Positions 40,227 through 49,449 of a stretch of DNA of 64,000 nt are shown here, in pieces. How positions within the stretch are numbered: position 1 is the stretch's first letter; the number at the start of each line of letters is the position of its first letter. Under the pieces are notes generated by a model. That model did not search any database and was not told the DNA's origin. It saw only the letters and a program-made list of their open reading frames with translations. Source of the DNA: Azolla caroliniana (lineage: Eukaryota; Polypodiophyta); the NCBI GenBank assembly GCA_043228905.1, contig JBHGNT010000005.1:19406001-19470000 (forward strand), given 5' to 3'. Both the position numbers and the translations under genes were made by a program.

Positions 40227-40943
40227 TGTCGTACCCCGCGCTCGGCCACAACCGAGCAATAGGATCAAATCACAGAAAAACAGGAAATACGAAATGCTCC
40301 AAGACTACAGAGAGAAGAGTACACAGGATATTTTACGTGGAAAACCCTAAATGGGAAAAACCACGGGAGTCCTCAAACTCCAACTCACACTATACACAGA
40401 GATGTACAATGGTGAAGCTTCAAGGCAACAACCTTGAGCTCACTGTCTTCGCCACAGGCGGCGGCAATACACAGAGGCGTCGACCTCTTCCTTTCTCTCT
40501 CTCTCTCTCTCTCGGCTGCTCTCACTCCACTCTCTCGGCTAGAGCATAAAAATGAGCAACAACATAAACTGTTTGCCCTAAGTCATATTTATACACATAT
40601 GACTTTTCGGGCTATTTACAAATATAGCCTCAAGGGCTCTTGGCAAACATATTCACAAATATGTCCCCGCATCCGGATCTCCCTCCGGGTACATTCGTCA
40701 TCCGGCTCCGTAACCGGGGTCTTCATCATCCGGAGCCGTATCCGGGTACTCTTCATCCGGCTTCATGCCGGGTACTCTTCATCCGGCTTCATGCCGGGTA
40801 CTCTTCATCCGGCTTCATGCCGGGTACTCTTCATCATCCGGTTCCGTATCCGGGTACTCTTCATCATCCGGTTCCGTAACAGCCTCCGGGCTTGCCGTCA
40901 TTCATCTCCGGACATCCCATCCGGAGGGACCGAAATCCCAACA
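40227..40943 (-). repeat. 3' LTR of copia G
   Basis: 717 bp. The minus strand runs TGTTGGGATTTCGG (40943) to GTACGACA (40227). A 26-bp unit containing CTTCATGCCGGGTACTC is present three times near 40750-40830. A GCTCGG-CCGAGC hairpin lies close to its end, as in F. Confidence 0.95.
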
Positions 40944-40953
40944 AACTCCCCCT
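40944..40953 (-). other. polypurine tract of copia G
   Basis: The minus strand has GAAGGGGGAGTT between the pol stop and the 3' LTR. Confidence 0.85.
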
Positions 40954-43900
40954 TCACTTCGGCATGGGATGTCTCTCCAACCCGATCCTCTCCCGGCATG
41001 CTTCCAGCTTGTCGGGTGTGAGCACCTTGGTCAACATATCCGACCCGTTCTCGTCCGTGTGGATCTTCGTCAGCACGAACTCCTTGTCTTCTATCCTCTC
41101 TCGGATCCAGTGGTATCTACGCTGGATGTGTTTCGTCCGGGAATGGTAGGCCGCGTTCTTCGCAAGGTGGATGGCACTCTGACTGTCGCAGTAGAGTCGG
41201 TACTCCTCCTGCCGGATACCGAGCTCTCTAATGAAGTCCTTCATCCATATTATTTCCTTGCCGGCTTCAACAGCCGCCATGTACTCCGCCTCCGTGGTTG
41301 ACAACGCAACCGTCTTCTGCAGCCTCGACTGCCACGAAACAGCTCCCCCTGCATACGTCATCACATACCCTGATGTGGACCGGCTGGTATCTGCATCAGC
41401 CGACATATCCGAATCGGTAAAGCCGTCGAGTTCGGGCTTACCGGAGCCGAATCGGAGGCACACGTTTGCCGTGCCCTTCAGGTATCGGAGTATCCACTTG
41501 ACCGCGTTCCAGTGCTCTTTGCCGGGATTGCTCATGTACCGGCTCACCACTCCAACTGCATATCCTATGTCCGGTCTTGTACACACCATTGCGTACATCA
41601 AGCTTCCGATGGCAGAGGCATATGGTACTTTCATTATGTCCTCTTTCTCAGCCTTTGTCTTGGGGCTTTGCTTGCTGGACAACTTGCAATTTGCCGGGAG
41701 GGTTGACCCGACCGGTCTTGCTTCCGACATGTTGAACCGGTGAAGCACCTTTGTCACGTACTTCTCCTGTGACAGCCACAACTGCTTCTTCTTCCGGTCC
41801 TGGATGATGTGCATCCCTAGTATTTGCCTCGCCGGACCCAGGTCCTTCATTGAGAAGGTTCGGTGAAGAGCCTTCTTCAGCATCCGTATCTTGACCTGGT
41901 CCCGTCCGACGATCAACATGTCGTCCACGTACAGGAGGAGTATCAGAGAGTCTCCTCCTTCGAACTTCTTCACAAACACGCAGTGATCAGACTGCGTTTT
42001 GTGGTACCCTTCGTCGGTCATGAAGGAGTCGAACTTCCGGTACCATTGCCGGGGAGCCTGCTTCAGTCCGTAAAGGCTCTTCTTCAACCGGCATACCAGG
42101 TGCTCCTTCCCTTTCTTCTCGAATCCTTCCGATTGCTGCATGTAGATCTCTTCTTCGAGGTCACCGTGAAGGAATGCCGTCTTCACGTCCAACTGTTCAA
42201 CCTCGAGGTCCATGCTTGCCGCTATGCTCAGCACCGTCCGGATGGAGGTCATCTTCACTACCGGCGCAAATATCTCGTCGAAGTCGACGCCCTTCTTCTG
42301 CTGGAACCCCTTCACTACGATCCTGGCTTTGTATCTCGGGGGGTTTCCGGCATCTCCCGGTTTCAGCTTGAACACCCACTTGTTTTGAAGTGCCCGCTTA
42401 CCTTTCGGCAACTCCACAAGTTCATATGTGTGGTTCTCATGCAGGGAATCCATCTCGTCCTGCATGGCACTTAACCACCTGCGGCTATGGTTGTCAAGCT
42501 TCGCTTCTTCAAAGCTCTCCGGCTCCCCCTCGTCGGTTAGCAGCACGTGCTCTGGTTCCGGAAATCTCCGGGGGGCCCTTCTCTCCCTTAGCGGATATCT
42601 CCGTTCCGGGGCTTCGGTGACCGGTTCTTCCGATTCTTCTTCATCCGAATCCATTTCGGGATCGGGGCCGGTTCCGGTATCATTTTCATCTTCTTCGGCC
42701 GGTTCTATTTCTTCACCGTCTTCGGCCGGATCCTCGAGTGTTAACCGGTCCCTTGCCGGTCGGGACTGCTCCTCGTAGAGTTGATCCTCACCGGTCGACT
42801 TTGAGCTCTTCATCTTCTTCTCCGACTCCAAGTCGGCGAGTGTCTTGTCCTCCATGAAGATGATGTCTCGACTCCTGAATATCTTCTTGTCGACCGGGTC
42901 CCATACTCGGTAGCCGAACTCGTCGTCGCCGTAACCGAGGAATATGCATGGCCGGGTCTTTGGATCTAGCTTTCCTCTCCGGTCCTTTGCCACATGCACG
43001 TAAACGAGACACCCGAACACCTTCAGGTGCCGGTAGGACACTTCCTTACCGGTCCACACTCTCTGCGGCGTGTCTCCGTCCAAAGGTACTGAGGGTGATC
43101 TGTTTATCACATATGTCGCCGTCGACATTGCCTCAGCCCAAAACTCCTTGGGTAATTTCGCATGCGCCAGCATACTCCGGACCCTCTCCATTATGGTCCG
43201 GTTCATCCTCTCGGCCAGCCCGTTCAGTTCCGGCGTCTTCGGCACAGTAAACTCGAGCCGGATTCCCTTCGAGCGACAGTACTCTGCGAACTGCCCCCGG
43301 TATTCCCCTCCGTTATCCGCTCGTATCGCTTTCAGCTTCTTGCCGGATTCTCTTTCCACTCTCGCGTGGAGTTCTTTGAAGACGGACAATACTTGGTCCT
43401 TTGTCTTCAGCGGTGCCGTCCACAGCTTCCGGCTGTGGTCATCTATGAATGTTACGAAGTACTGGGCTCCGCCATGTGACTTCGTTTCTACCTGACACAC
43501 ATCAGTGTGCACCAACTCCAATGGTGCACTACGTCTCGTCGGTGGCCTTGAGTGGAAGGAGGTTCGGTTCTGTTTACCGGCCAGGCAATCGGTGCAGTTC
43601 TCCAGGTGCACATGCTTCACTGGAATGAGGTTGTCTTCTGCAAGCCTCTTCATCCCCTTCTCACTCATGTGGCACAGTCTTTTGTGCCACAGCTCACCGG
43701 CAGTGTCGGCTGCCACGTTCAGCTCTTCCGGACATAGCCGGGAATTCATCAGGTACAGCGTGTTGATCTTCCGGGCCCGAGCCACTATCAGGCTCCCTTT
43801 ACTGAACTTCATGACACCGTTCCGGATGCTACCCGTGTAGCCTTCATCGTCTAGCCTCCCGGCCGAAATCAGGTTCAATCGAACCTCCGGAACGTGTCGC

Positions 43901-45027
43901 ACATCCTTCAGCAGCATCTTGCATCCGGTTGATGTCATCAGCCACACGTCTCCTATGCCGGCAATCCGGCATGTGCCTTCATTTCCCATCCGGACACAGC
44001 CATGCTCACCGGCTGTGTAGGATGAGAAGTATCTTCTCTCCGGGGTCAGGTGGAACGATGCTCCGGAATCGACCACCCAGGTCATCTCTTCATCGGCAAG
44101 GTTCAGCTCCCTTTCTTCGGTAATGAGCATTATCTCTTCTTCACTTGCCGCGAGTGCCGTCGTTCCTTTCCGGTCCTGCCCTCGCCGATCCGGACCTCTC
44201 CGGTCCGTGGCTCCCCGGTATGCACCGTTTCTCTCCGGTGACTTCTTCGAATCGGTGTCGTCGGCTCCGTTGTCTTTTCGGTAATGCCGACAATTTTTCC
44301 GGAAGTGCCCCGGCTTCCCACAGTGGAAGCATGTGGGTCTTCCTCTTGACTGCGACCGGGTCCCCGACTTCTCCCGTCTTTGCGGACTCCGGTTCCATTG
44401 TCTTCCCCGTTCCGATTCGGTAAGCAGCGCCTTCGAGTCGGAGGCCGGTTCTTTATCTCTCCGACGCGCTTCTTCGTTCAAAATACTTGTCTTTACCGTC
44501 TGTAGAGACAAGTTATCTTCGGTGCAGGAGGTGCTGAGAGTCACCACCAAGTTCTCCCAGCTTTCCGGCAATGTACACATCAGGATGATGGCTTGCATTG
44601 CATCCTCCAACGGGAACTTGATCGCCGCAAGCTGGTTCACGAATCCCATGAACGTGCTTACGTGTTCCACCATACTCTCGCCGTCGCGGTACTTGAGGTT
44701 CACTATTTTCCTCATCAGGGAGGTCCGGTTCAATGCATTCTTCCTCTCGTAGAGGCCCGACAGCTTCCGCCACATCTCGTATGCGTTGGTGTCGTTCGCC
44801 ACATGTTGTAGAACGCTCACATCGACGTATTGCCGAATGGTTGCAACGGCTTTCCGGTTCAGAAGCCTCCATTCCGTCTCAAGTACCCCCTTCGGTATTT
44901 CCGACCTGTCAATCGGTTCGTACAGGTCCCGAACAATCAAAAGATCCTCCATCTTGATCTTCCAGTCGGCGTAGTTCTGCGCATTCAGCACCATCATTCC
45001 CGGCTGCCCGCTGCTGCCGCCTTCCAT
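40954..45027 (-). CDS. copia G Gag-Pol polyprotein, 1357 residues
   Basis: The start is the ATG at 45025-45027 (MEGGSSGQPGMM), because an upstream ATG in the same frame lies inside the LTR and primer site. Gag: UBN2 capsid, zinc knuckle CFHCGKPGHFRKNC (about 232-245). Protease: WVVDSGASFHLT (about 319). Pre-integrase finger: LWHKRLCHMSEKGM and CTDCLAGK. Integrase D-D-E: TFIDDHSRKLW, RADNGGEY, ELNGLAERMN (about 526, 569, 605). RT: FDEIFAPVVKM and LLYVDDMLIV (about 1033). RNase H: DGFTDSDMSAD (about 1200) and STTEAEYMAA. It ends shortly before the polypurine tract. All motifs checked are intact, and it is a single frame, normal for copia. It would make cytoplasmic particles and integrate cDNA in the nucleus. 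Confidence 0.95.
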   Translation of the reverse strand: MEGGSSGQPGMMVLNAQNYADWKIKMEDLLIVRDLYEPIDRSEIPKGVLETEWRLLNRKAVATIRQYVDVSVLQHVANDTNAYEMWRKLSGLYERKNALNRTSLMRKIVNLKYRDGESMVEHVSTFMGFVNQLAAIKFPLEDAMQAIILMCTLPESWENLVVTLSTSCTEDNLSLQTVKTSILNEEARRRDKEPASDSKALLTESERGRQWNRSPQRREKSGTRSQSRGRPTCFHCGKPGHFRKNCRHYRKDNGADDTDSKKSPERNGAYRGATDRRGPDRRGQDRKGTTALAASEEEIMLITEERELNLADEEMTWVVDSGASFHLTPERRYFSSYTAGEHGCVRMGNEGTCRIAGIGDVWLMTSTGCKMLLKDVRHVPEVRLNLISAGRLDDEGYTGSIRNGVMKFSKGSLIVARARKINTLYLMNSRLCPEELNVAADTAGELWHKRLCHMSEKGMKRLAEDNLIPVKHVHLENCTDCLAGKQNRTSFHSRPPTRRSAPLELVHTDVCQVETKSHGGAQYFVTFIDDHSRKLWTAPLKTKDQVLSVFKELHARVERESGKKLKAIRADNGGEYRGQFAEYCRSKGIRLEFTVPKTPELNGLAERMNRTIMERVRSMLAHAKLPKEFWAEAMSTATYVINRSPSVPLDGDTPQRVWTGKEVSYRHLKVFGCLVYVHVAKDRRGKLDPKTRPCIFLGYGDDEFGYRVWDPVDKKIFRSRDIIFMEDKTLADLESEKKMKSSKSTGEDQLYEEQSRPARDRLTLEDPAEDGEEIEPAEEDENDTGTGPDPEMDSDEEESEEPVTEAPERRYPLRERRAPRRFPEPEHVLLTDEGEPESFEEAKLDNHSRRWLSAMQDEMDSLHENHTYELVELPKGKRALQNKWVFKLKPGDAGNPPRYKARIVVKGFQQKKGVDFDEIFAPVVKMTSIRTVLSIAASMDLEVEQLDVKTAFLHGDLEEEIYMQQSEGFEKKGKEHLVCRLKKSLYGLKQAPRQWYRKFDSFMTDEGYHKTQSDHCVFVKKFEGGDSLILLLYVDDMLIVGRDQVKIRMLKKALHRTFSMKDLGPARQILGMHIIQDRKKKQLWLSQEKYVTKVLHRFNMSEARPVGSTLPANCKLSSKQSPKTKAEKEDIMKVPYASAIGSLMYAMVCTRPDIGYAVGVVSRYMSNPGKEHWNAVKWILRYLKGTANVCLRFGSGKPELDGFTDSDMSADADTSRSTSGYVMTYAGGAVSWQSRLQKTVALSTTEAEYMAAVEAGKEIIWMKDFIRELGIRQEEYRLYCDSQSAIHLAKNAAYHSRTKHIQRRYHWIRERIEDKEFVLTKIHTDENGSDMLTKVLTPDKLEACRERIGLERHPMPK

Positions 45028-45042
45028 TTTCTGTGTTACCGT

Positions 45043-45054
45043 GCTCTGATACCA
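45043..45054 (-). other. primer binding site of copia G
   Basis: TGGTATCAGAGC on the minus strand, three bases after the 5' LTR. Confidence 0.95.
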
Positions 45055-45057
45055 CTT

Positions 45058-45748
45058 TGTCGTACCCCGCGCTCGGCCACAACCGAGCAATAGGATCAAA
45101 TCACAGAAAAACAGGAAATACGAAATGCTCCAAGACTACAGAGAGAAGAGTACACAGGATATTTTACGTGGAAAACCCTAAATGGGAAAAACCACGGGAG
45201 TCCTCAAACTCCAACTCACACTATACACAGAGATGTACAATGGTGAAGCTTCAAGGCAACAACCTTGAGCTCACTGTCTTCGCCACAGGCGGCGGCAATA
45301 CACAGAGGCGTCGACCTCTTCCTTTCTCTCTCTCTCTCTCTCTCGGCTGCTCTCACTCCACTCTCTCGGCTAGAGCATAAAAATGAGCAACAACATAAAC
45401 TGTTTGCCCTAAGTCATATTTATACACATATGACTTTTCGGGCTATTTACAAATATAGCCTCAAGGGCTCTTGGCAAACATATTCACAAATATGTCCCCG
45501 CATCCGGATCTCCCTCCGGGTACATTCGTCATCCGGCTCCGTAACCGGGGTCTTCATCATCCGGAGCCGTATCCGGGTACTCTTCATCCGGCTTCATGCC
45601 GGGTACTCTTCATCCGGCTTCATGCCGGGTACTCTTCATCATCCGGTTCCGTATCCGGGTACTCTTCATCATCCGGTTCCGTAACAGCCTCCGGGCTTGC
45701 CGTCATTCATCTCCGGACATCCCATCCGGAGGGACCGAAATCCCAACA
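45058..45748 (-). repeat. 5' LTR of copia G
   Basis: 691 bp, as the 3' LTR but with two rather than three 26-bp units. TATAAATA lies at 45417-45424 on the minus strand. No other clear difference from the 3' LTR was seen. Confidence 0.95.
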
Positions 45749-45753
45749 ATTTT
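45749..45753 (+). repeat. target duplication ATTTT of copia G (right)
   Basis: Matches 40222-40226. Confidence 0.85.
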
Positions 45754-45921
45754 AACATTGAGGGCTATTGTGATTCTGATTAGACTAGTTGTGCTCATGA
45801 TAGGGAATCCACATTAGGATACTACATGTTTGTTGGAGGCAATCTGGTCTCTTGGGAGTAAGAAACAGTCAGTGGTAGCAAGGTCAACAACAGAAGTAGA
45901 GTATAGAGCTATTGCCATAGG
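45754..45921 (+). pseudogene. copia C RNase H, first part
   Basis: Reads NIEGYCDSD, then STLGYYMFVGGNLVSWESKKQ and ARSTTEVEYRAIAIG, the standard copia RNase H core with one stop. The frame continues at 46392 after the solo LTR is removed. Confidence 0.85.
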
Positions 45922-46386
45922 TGTTACGGGCATGACCATATAATATCCCGTGGTGAGAATTGTCGTAGTATTCTATACACGTGGATAAGTGTGAGGGTTA
46001 AACAAAGAGTCTAAAGAAGGGGAGGATTACTTTTAATCCTCGGGATTGAGACAACCCATGAGGCCAAGTGTGAACATGGCTGGGGGCCTTGAGAATTACT
46101 ATAAATAAGAGGCCTAGCTACCCTCATTTCATCATGCATTGACTACGTCGAGACTCTGTCCGTGAGTGGAACGACTCTTGTAGCAAGCACGCTATCATCC
46201 AGGTACAACTCGACGCCAAGGCGGTGGTATGGGACGCCGATCGAGGCTCGAGTCCGTCTCGATCCCTTCGCTCGGGGGTGGTCGGGTGGATCGGCACCCT
46301 TCTTTCTCTCTTTTCTCTCTATTCTTTCTAGATCTATCATTGATATATCCTTATTTTATGCTTACTTTAGTACCTAATCTCTAATA
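45922..46386 (+). repeat. solo LTR of copia-type family D
   Basis: 465 bp, TGTTACGGGC to CTAATA, flanked by TSD ATAGG (45917-45921 and 46387-46391). It has a TATAAATA box near 46101 and matches the reverse-oriented LTR at 6634-7088. Removing it rejoins RNase H in frame (AIAIG then VAEMWL). Confidence 0.9.
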
Positions 46387-46391
46387 ATAGG

Positions 46392-46680
46392 AGTTGCGGA
46401 GATGTGGCTGAGAACTCTCCTAGTAGAACTAAAGATGAATCAAGAAAATCAGATGAGGTTGTGGTGTGATAATAAGTCAACAATCATCATTGCCTACAAT
46501 TCGACACATCGAAATCGACAGATTCTTTATCAAGGAGAAGCTTGATAGTGGGATATTAAAATTGAGTCATGTTTCTACTGAAGATCAAGTAGCAAATTGT
46601 CTTACAAAGGGACGTGGGCCAGTAAGTCTTTCTAGATTGTGTGACAAGATGGGCTTAGTGGATATCTTTCGCTCATCTTG
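46392..46680 (+). pseudogene. copia C RNase H, last part
   Basis: Reads AEMWLRTLLVELKMNQE, RLWCDNKSTIIIA, then after a frame change IEIDRFFIKEKLDSGIL and STEDQVANCLTKG, the conserved end of copia RNase H. It ends SRSS-like before a degenerate polypurine tract (TTGAGGCGGAG). Confidence 0.85.
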
Positions 46681-46688
46681 AGGCGGAG

Positions 46689-46879
46689 TGTCGAGAATGA
46701 TTAAAGTTATAGCCAAAACAGTTAGCCAACCCCAACATCTAGTTATCCCAACGACTAGATCTTGGCCTTTAAGAGGAACCTTCTCCTCATGTAAACAATG
46801 ATCTCTATGTTTTTTCTCTCTCTTCTGTTGTGACATATATGTATATTCTTGGGAATAAAGGTGTTTTTCTCATTTTTCA
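46689..46879 (+). repeat. 3' LTR of copia C
   Basis: 191 bp, TGTCGAGAATG to TTTTTCA. Its last part equals the truncated 5' LTR at 31718-31841. Short LTRs of this size are normal for some copia lineages. Confidence 0.8.
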
Positions 46880-47500
46880 AAAAATATGCAATACGTGCAT
46901 TCGATCCAACCTACTGCTAGTATCCTTATATTGAGTTGATTGAAATGTATAATCAGGTTCATCTCCCGTAATCCATTTCCATACATCCCTTAACATAACT
47001 TCGGTCTCAGAATTTCCCCACTCTTGAGCCTCTAGTACATTCATAATAGAGTGGATAGATGTTGATTGATCTACCTCACAACAAACATTAAAATCTCTCG
47101 TCAATAAACTCAATTAACCATTATCAAGCACTGAGATTAGAGATCTCCATAACAACTCCCCTTCTTGTGAAACATTTGATGCATACACACCAACTAACTA
47201 GAGTACTTGCCCTTCATAACATATCTTAACCACTATAAATCTTCTAAATTCAATTGAAATAATTAATTTTGGGTGAAATTTGTCTCTAATAAACATGAAA
47301 ATCCCCGAATAATCCCCATGAACATTGCCAACATAACATATTGTATAGGCCTTAGAATAAATAATTAATCCAACATTACGATGATCTTTATGCTCTATTA
47401 CAAATAAAAGATCCCATTGGTCATTTAACACAATCATCCAAAACTCGTGCATTCTAAATCTAGGACACAATACCTGCACATTCCATGTTGTGATCTTCAT
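46880..47500 (-). pseudogene. LINE endonuclease (APE-like) fragment
   Basis: One minus-strand frame starts MKITTWNVQVLCPRF and shows VIEHKDH, a LTRDFNVCCE (GDFN-like) motif and TSSRLDRMHV, the expected order of an L1-type endonuclease. Stops at 47198-47200 and near 47114 break it. It is cut at 46880 by element C, so RT is missing. It lies about 50 bp after ORF1 of the same LINE. Confidence 0.8.
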
Positions 47501-47546
47501 ACTTTATTTTTTCCTTTAATCCGAGAAATCTCCTTCTTCGTCACTA

Positions 47547-48512
47547 CTAATGTTTCAGCCATATCTTGAAATAAATCCCCAAGATTGCATAGGAATTACC
47601 ATGGGAATGCAAAACTCTAGCCCCCAATGACTCCTCTTGTGGATGAGGCACTAGTTTCTGCTTATTCCAAGAAGCATATGAATTACCTTTACTATCAAAA
47701 GACAACTTCTTTGGATAGTCCTCTTGACGATCATTACCTTTACTATTCCGCATGAATTTGTTTTGTTGAATTGGTATTAGCTTCTCCATGGATACATCCT
47801 TATCATTCACAACACGTTGTTCCTTTATTTGCTTTGAAATGGTTAAAGTTTGAATTTGATCATTGTTTGCAAGCTAATTATGTACAACTTCTACTGCATT
47901 ATTTCTTTTTCGAGGACACTCAGTCAGAAAATGCCCTAACACACCACAATGGAAACAATGTCTTGCAAATGTACCCCATTTAAGCCAAAAATACATGGGA
48001 GGCATACCTGAGCATGCAATTTGCAAACTACTTGGCCTCTTAATAGTTGTATTCCACAGATTACACATTCGATATCGATTTTGTGCATTAATACTAGGAG
48101 CTATCAAGATCTTTCCCAACTTTTCCATTGTTAATCGTAATATTGGAGAGACCATTGAATATGTGCACTCTATCTCATCCCATATAGGAAAATTTTGCTT
48201 GTCAAATATATCTTGGTATTCCACTAGACTAAGTGACCTCCAAGGAACAATATGAACCAAACATTTTTCATAAAAACTGAGCCCAATTAGCTTGTCTCTC
48301 GCCCAATTAGCTTGTCCATGAAACATATACGTTGACCACATCACAAGGACCCCCATGCTAGCTTGACAAAACTTCATTAGGGCCTTGATAACAACATGAT
48401 TGATCATCTTCTTCTGTTGATTGTCAAATTTGAGCATCACATGTATGATCAAACCCACAAGTGTTACCATGTACCACCAAGTTCTAGTCAAGGACACATA
48501 GTTCAATATCAC
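47547..48512 (-). pseudogene. LINE ORF1 with DUF4283-like domain and zinc knuckle
   Basis: The minus-strand frame runs from about 48512 to 47547 with one stop at 47874-47876. The first part resembles the DUF4283 RNA-binding domain of plant L1 ORF1 proteins (VVIKALMKFCQ, then VPWRSLSLVEY). A zinc knuckle CFHCGVLGHFLTECPRKR lies near 47910-47965. The tail is charged. The start is uncertain. The protein would coat LINE RNA. With the endonuclease downstream it forms one 5' LINE fragment. Confidence 0.75.
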
Positions 48513-48540
48513 AATAATTTGGGATGAAAGATCGAACTCA

Positions 48541-49197
48541 TGTAAAAGCTTGTTTGTTTTCTAAAATGTTCATAAATTGTGCTACTGGATAAGCTAAATT
48601 CAGTCATGTGTTGCATATATTTAGGAGATTCTTGATCAAAGACTAATATTTGTTTGTTCTTTGCATTTTTTGTCCTTTTTATACACCTTTAGTCCCACCC
48701 AAATGTGTAACATACTTGTAACCGTCGACTTGAATTCAAAACTCAAATTTTGCTAGAGCTAACCAAGATCCACTTTTGTCTGCCCAATTGGGATCTAATT
48801 GACCTCATATACCACAAGGATCATTATGCACTCACCTTTTGTTTTTAAAAAAAACAACACAATGTAAACACCTCTCAATTTTTTTCCCTTTAAGAATCTA
48901 TTAATTCGCTAATACATTCCTTTAGTGCCCACTTCAACCCATGCAAAGTTCTCCACAAGATCAACACATCTCCTTCTTAATCGTGTACTTAAAGCTTGTT
49001 CGTTGCTCCATAAACACCACATCCATGATATATTCACTCATTAAAGCATATTCTACATACACAAGGTATCTTGGCCAACTTCACAATGTTTATGTACACT
49101 ATTAATCATTTCAGCCTTGTCGTTGATGTGAAGGACTCCTCAACATATGCACCACTTAGATGCCCTTCGGCCATGCGTTTTTCCTTGTGTTTGGCCA
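48541..49197. other. no gene recognised
   Basis: AT-rich sequence without a supported ORF or repeat family. Confidence 0.5.
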
Positions 49198-49449
49198 TTG
49201 AGTATTTACAAATGTAGCCATTGCTACTGTCATTCCTATTACGGCAATGATAGATATTCAATCGACAAGTCAATTAGTCGACTTCAACGTCGACTGTCTA
49301 GTTGGCCTTATCTTCGACCATTCGGTCAGCTCAACTAGTTGGGCGTGTCTTCAACTTGGACTCTCCTACTGTCGGCTCCTCATGTCTTCGATTGTCGATA
49401 CTCGGCTTGACCAATCGGCTGCTTCCATAGGAGGGACATATTCCTAACA
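49198..49449 (-). repeat. truncated 3' LTR of copia H
   Basis: Matches the start (U3) of the 5' LTR at 53880-54123. The R-U5 part is missing on the left, so no TSD can be checked. A polypurine tract (GTGAAGGGGGAGTT) precedes it on the minus strand. Confidence 0.85.

Larger units (their letters stand above)
40227..45748 (-). mobile_element. complete Ty1/copia element G (Tork/TNT1-like), intact ORF
   Basis: 5522 bp on the minus strand, with LTRs of 691 (5') and 717 bp (3'), primer site, one uninterrupted polyprotein and TSD ATTTT. LTRs differ mainly by one copy of a 26-bp unit. It is the best candidate for an autonomous copia element in the window and a possible helper for F. Confidence 0.95.
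31718..46879 (+). mobile_element. Ty1/copia element C, carrying nested insertions
   Basis: A truncated 5' LTR end (31718-31841) and a full 3' LTR (46689-46879) share the ending from AGATCTTGG to TTTTTCA. Primer site, gag, protease, integrase, RT and RNase H follow in order on the plus strand. The body is interrupted by a MITE-like insert, copia F, copia G and a solo D LTR. Removing them restores continuous RT-RNase H reading. Pol is broken by many frameshifts and stops, so C is old. It lies against the third LINE at 46880. Confidence 0.85.

Noticed and set aside
40434-41301. Long plus-strand frames over the G element
   Set aside because: They cover the G LTR and the antisense of RNase H; G pol on the minus strand explains the openness.
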